Positions 13,804-16,501 of a DNA stretch of 16,501 nt are shown here, piece after piece. Every line of letters begins with the position of its first letter. Position 1 is the first letter of the stretch. The notes below the pieces were generated by a model. That model saw nothing but the letters and a program-made list of their open reading frames with translations. It did not search any database and was not told the DNA's origin. The stretch covers positions 1-16,501 of the forward strand of contig CAYNRB010000052.1 in assembly GCA_964399475.1 (NCBI GenBank). The letters are read 5' to 3'. Both the position numbers and the translations under genes were made by a program. Source of the DNA: QPIN01 sp964399475 (GTDB lineage: Bacteria > Pseudomonadota > Gammaproteobacteria > Methylococcales > Methylomonadaceae).

Positions 13804-15439
13804 TCAATTACCTCAAGCGGAAGTGATTCCTCTTAAGTCTATTTCTATCATCTGGTTAATCCCAATAGTGGCTGCTTTTATTGGCTTGTGGATGATTTAT
13901 TCTCATTTAAATAGTCAAGGATCTCTAATCACCATTTCTTTCCTGACGGGTGAAGGAATAGAAGTTGGAAGTACCAAAATTAGAGCTAAAAGTGTTGAGA
14001 TAGGCAGAGTAGAAAGTCTTGAATTAAATGATAATCTAAAAAGTGTTTTAGTGACAGCTCGTATTGCAGAAAAAAATCAGCACTTACTCAAGGCTGATTC
14101 TTTTTTTTGGGTAGTCAGACCTCGAATTGGTAAAGGTGGGGTTTCTGGTGTGGGTACTTTGTTATCAGGTGCTTATATTGAACTGGCACCAGGTACTTCA
14201 AATGATATGAGTGATAACTTTATTGGTCTGGAAAACCCGCCCGTAACACTAGCAGGAACAACAGGGTTACATATTACCCTCGACAGTAGTGGTTATCATT
14301 CTTTGCAAAGAGGTGACTCTATTTTATTCCGTGGAATTGAGGTAGGAAAAATCGAATCTGTTTACTTTAATGCCAAGGAAAGAACGGTTTATTATGATGC
14401 CTTAATAGAAAAACCCTATGACAAATTGATTACTACCAATACTAAATTTTGGGCAATCAATGGATTTGAACTGGATATATCAGCTGATGGGGTTCGGTTA
14501 CAAACTGGCACTTTGGAAAGTATGATAACGGGAGGTGTTAGTTTTGATGTACCTAAAGATATGCCCAGAGGTGAAATAGTCACTAAACGGGAATATTTTA
14601 CTATTTACCCGAATAGAAAAGCTATTCATGAAAACCGTTATAAAGAGTCATTACGTTATATTCTATTGTTTAAGGATTCTATACGGGGCTTGAAACCCAA
14701 TGCACCTGTTGAATATAAAGGCATAAAAATTGGATCGGTTATCAGGACAGACGTTAATTATAAAGAGATAACCAATATTCTTGATCAAAAAACCTTAATC
14801 CCTGTCTTGATTAAAATTGAACCGGCAAGATTGGGCTTTAGCTTTGCGGATGATGAAAGCGTACATCCTCTGGTTGGTCAGGAAATAATTAAATCTTTAA
14901 AGAAAGGCTTACGAGGAAGCTTGGTAACAGGAAATTATTTGACAGGAAGCAAATATATTGAGTTGCAATATAATGAAAATGTCAGTAGTGCCTTAAATTA
15001 CTTTAGTGGTTATCTGGTGATTCCAACATTAGAAGGTCAACTTGATCAAATCCTTAATCAACTTAGTAAAGTAATGGATAAAGTCTATAAATTACCACTA
15101 AAAGCCGTTTTAGTTAGTGCTGATCAAGCATTAAATCAAGTTACAGAAACGGTAAAAGAGTTTAAACATTCGGCAACACAATTAGAATTGATACTAAAAC
15201 AAACAGCCGATCAAAATTTGGTTGGAAGTATTCAGGGAACCTTAAATAATTTTAATAAATTAGCCGCCAGTTTTTCTGAAGGATCATTAACCCATACAGA
15301 AATACAAAACTTGTTACGGGGCATGAAAAGTACTTTGTCTGAATTGGAACTCTTGTTAATAGAACTGAATCAAAAACCGAATAGTCTTATTATTAGTAAT
15401 CAAAAAAACAAAGATTTAGAGCCTAAAGGTGCTAATTGA
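13790..15439 (+). CDS. pqiB: PqiB, MCE-domain lipid-transport protein
   Basis: A 549-residue periplasm-spanning MCE protein with one N-terminal membrane helix (about 17-37). Three MCE domains follow, near 44-135 (GIEVGSTKIRAKSVEIG), 160-255 (SLQRGDSILFRGIEVG) and 288-395 (GLKPNAPVEYKGIKIG), then a long helical tail (about 415-525) with heptad-like leucines. In E. coli the hexameric PqiB forms a syringe-shaped tunnel whose C-terminal helices make the needle reaching the outer membrane. The three-domain count separates it from MlaD (one) and YebT/LetB (seven). GAGG sits seven bases before the ATG, inside the end of pqiA, giving a 14-base overlap. The stop overlaps pqiC by one base. All expected domains are present, so it should be functional. 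Confidence 0.95.
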   Translation: MVENSQLPQAEVIPLKSISIIWLIPIVAAFIGLWMIYSHLNSQGSLITISFLTGEGIEVGSTKIRAKSVEIGRVESLELNDNLKSVLVTARIAEKNQHLLKADSFFWVVRPRIGKGGVSGVGTLLSGAYIELAPGTSNDMSDNFIGLENPPVTLAGTTGLHITLDSSGYHSLQRGDSILFRGIEVGKIESVYFNAKERTVYYDALIEKPYDKLITTNTKFWAINGFELDISADGVRLQTGTLESMITGGVSFDVPKDMPRGEIVTKREYFTIYPNRKAIHENRYKESLRYILLFKDSIRGLKPNAPVEYKGIKIGSVIRTDVNYKEITNILDQKTLIPVLIKIEPARLGFSFADDESVHPLVGQEIIKSLKKGLRGSLVTGNYLTGSKYIELQYNENVSSALNYFSGYLVIPTLEGQLDQILNQLSKVMDKVYKLPLKAVLVSADQALNQVTETVKEFKHSATQLELILKQTADQNLVGSIQGTLNNFNKLAASFSEGSLTHTEIQNLLRGMKSTLSELELLLIELNQKPNSLIISNQKNKDLEPKGAN

Positions 15440-16062
15440 TGATAAAAAATAGTTTCTTATTTGTATTTATTTTAGGCTTGAGTGCATGTCATTCCAATAC
15501 TCAATCTATCCGATATTACAGTCTTAATTTGAATAGTTTTCAAAATTCAGGAAAGATGATAACTTCTGATAAGGTTCGTGTTGTAATTGATCCGATTCGA
15601 TTGGTAAAGTTTTTGAATCAAGATAATATGATTATACAAATCGGGGAAAATGAAATTTATAAGGCTAGTTTTCATCGCTGGGCGGAGCCATTAGATCAAT
15701 CAATTATTAAATTGCTAGTTCAAAAACTGAATGACAAAAAATCCAATGTTTATCAATTCGTGAAAAGGTATGGCGTTACTAGTCAGAAATCTGCGCTTCA
15801 TTTAGGTCTTGAAATTGATCAATTTCATTCTACCGATAATGCCCAGGTGATTCTCAGTGGACATTACAGGCTATACACTAAAGATCAGTCATTTGAAATG
15901 ATGGAATATTTTAATCTCTCTGATCAACTCACTAGTAATGGATATCCACATTCAGTCCAGAAATTAAAAGGTTTACTTGATCAGCTTGCTGAGCAGATTT
16001 TTGCTGCTATTGAATCTCAAAATTTCAAAAATAAATCGGTATTTTTATCGTATCCGCTATAA
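15439..16062 (+). CDS. pqiC: PqiC, outer-membrane-associated lipoprotein
   Basis: A 207-residue lipoprotein of the ABC-transport auxiliary family (PqiC/YmbA type). It has a signal peptide and lipobox: FILGLSAC puts the lipidated cysteine at residue 17. The start of the mature chain (IRYYSLN) and the later RVVIDPIRLVKFL and HRWAEPLDQSI stretches follow the family pattern. In E. coli PqiC sits at the outer membrane and receives the PqiB needle. A TTG three bases earlier (15436) is in frame, but the ATG at 15439 is preceded at seven bases by AAGGTG and shares its A with the pqiB stop (TGATG), so I chose it. It is the last gene of the operon. No classical terminator follows; the palindrome at 16111 may serve. 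Confidence 0.9.
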   Translation: MIKNSFLFVFILGLSACHSNTQSIRYYSLNLNSFQNSGKMITSDKVRVVIDPIRLVKFLNQDNMIIQIGENEIYKASFHRWAEPLDQSIIKLLVQKLNDKKSNVYQFVKRYGVTSQKSALHLGLEIDQFHSTDNAQVILSGHYRLYTKDQSFEMMEYFNLSDQLTSNGYPHSVQKLKGLLDQLAEQIFAAIESQNFKNKSVFLSYPL

Positions 16063-16110
16063 ATTCCAGGGGGACATGGAGACCGACAGCCACTCAGACA
16101 TGCCGTCAAT

Positions 16111-16189
16111 GTAGCCTGGATGGAGCGTAGCGGAATCCGGGGTCAGTCGTACATACTTCTCGGATTTCGCTGCGCTACATCCAGGCTAC
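16111..16189. repeat. REP-type palindromic element downstream of pqiC
   Basis: Two 29-base arms (16111-16139 and 16161-16189) are inverted repeats with three mismatches around a 21-base spacer. The arms start with GTAGCCTGGATGGAGCG, a form of the GTAGCCxGGAT...ATCCxGGCTAC repeats common in gammaproteobacteria. GC content is much higher than in the flanks. It may protect or end the pqi transcript. Confidence 0.8.
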
Positions 16190-16366
16190 CCGTTAATTCA
16201 ATATTAGTGACGGGGTTGCCCTGGGTTTTATAGTGGATACTTTTTATCTAAGGAGTGAGAATTTAATAATATCCCCACTTTTCTAAACATTTTGTCCGCA
16301 TTCCTGAAAGTGGTAACAGTTTCACAGATTGCTACTGAATGTAATACTGCTTACTTATGGAATAAT

Positions 16367-16429
16367 GACTTAGGAACGTGCACGAAATAACTTGAGCAAC
16401 TAGCTTGTCTTTTTGTCCGTCTTCTGCGT
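16367..16429. repeat. Dispersed repeat, copy 4
   Basis: Shares GACTTAGGAACG (16367-16378) and the 26-base CTTGTC...TGCGT block (16404-16429) exactly with 7960-8023, while its first half (16370-16404, including GCACG and ACTAGC) matches 9102-9140. It therefore links copies 1 and 2 into one modular family. The rest of 16190-16501 holds no gene that I can support. Confidence 0.75.
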
Positions 16430-16501
16430 TGCAACTGAATTAAAACTGGCTCTTTTGAATTCTAAGTGGGTAAACAATTCTCATTTATTTTAGAAAAATC
16501 T

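Noticed and set aside
1..16501. tRNA or rRNA genes
   Set aside because: No cloverleaf with a GTTCGAATC-like arm and CCA end, and no rRNA-like stretch, was seen by eye on either strand.

Overview
The window looks like a low-GC (my estimate is under 40 %) chromosomal segment of a gammaproteobacterium. The evidence is the gene content (a pqiABC operon, a DinF-type MATE exporter, dinD, paired Hsp70 paralogues with a DUF2760 protein) and the palindromic REP-like repeats in the gaps. The repeat style and a divergent transketolase would fit a methanotroph-like lineage (Methylococcales), but that is a guess; no rRNA or taxon marker is present.

Left part (225-6448, minus strand). A chaperone gene block, read right to left: a small secreted helical protein, a membrane-anchored DUF2760 protein with a VEVEKI-type repeat linker, and two non-canonical Hsp70s. 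The first Hsp70 overlaps the DUF2760 gene by ATGA and carries a 100-residue acidic extension. The second carries a C-terminal DUF3731-type helical region. A sequence resembling a sigma-32 heat-shock promoter lies just upstream, inside the end of the neighbouring MATE gene. No DnaJ, GrpE or other recognisable co-chaperone is present. I infer a membrane-tethered Hsp70 machine whose partner may be the DUF2760 protein.

Middle (6539-11521, minus strand). A MATE multidrug/metabolite exporter, a dinD homologue whose likely start is a TTG with a strong Shine-Dalgarno site, and a divergent transketolase-family gene. The transketolase gene has a clear promoter, a roughly 140-nt leader with a hairpin plus eight U just before the ribosome binding site (attenuator or riboswitch-like), and a strong intrinsic terminator. 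The gaps around dinD and the transketolase gene carry diverged, modular dispersed repeats.

Junction (11640-12348). Non-coding mosaic: a repeat copy, a REP/MITE-like palindromic element, then the C-terminal end of a truncated CheR methyltransferase gene. The fragment's stop codon lies in a perfect 30-bp palindrome.

Right part (12565-16062, plus strand). A compact pqiA-pqiB-pqiC operon: inner-membrane PqiA, a three-MCE-domain PqiB and lipoprotein PqiC. Overlapping coding ends indicate translational coupling. Together they are expected to form a trans-envelope lipid-transport assembly. A REP-type palindrome and another dispersed-repeat copy fill the last 439 bases.
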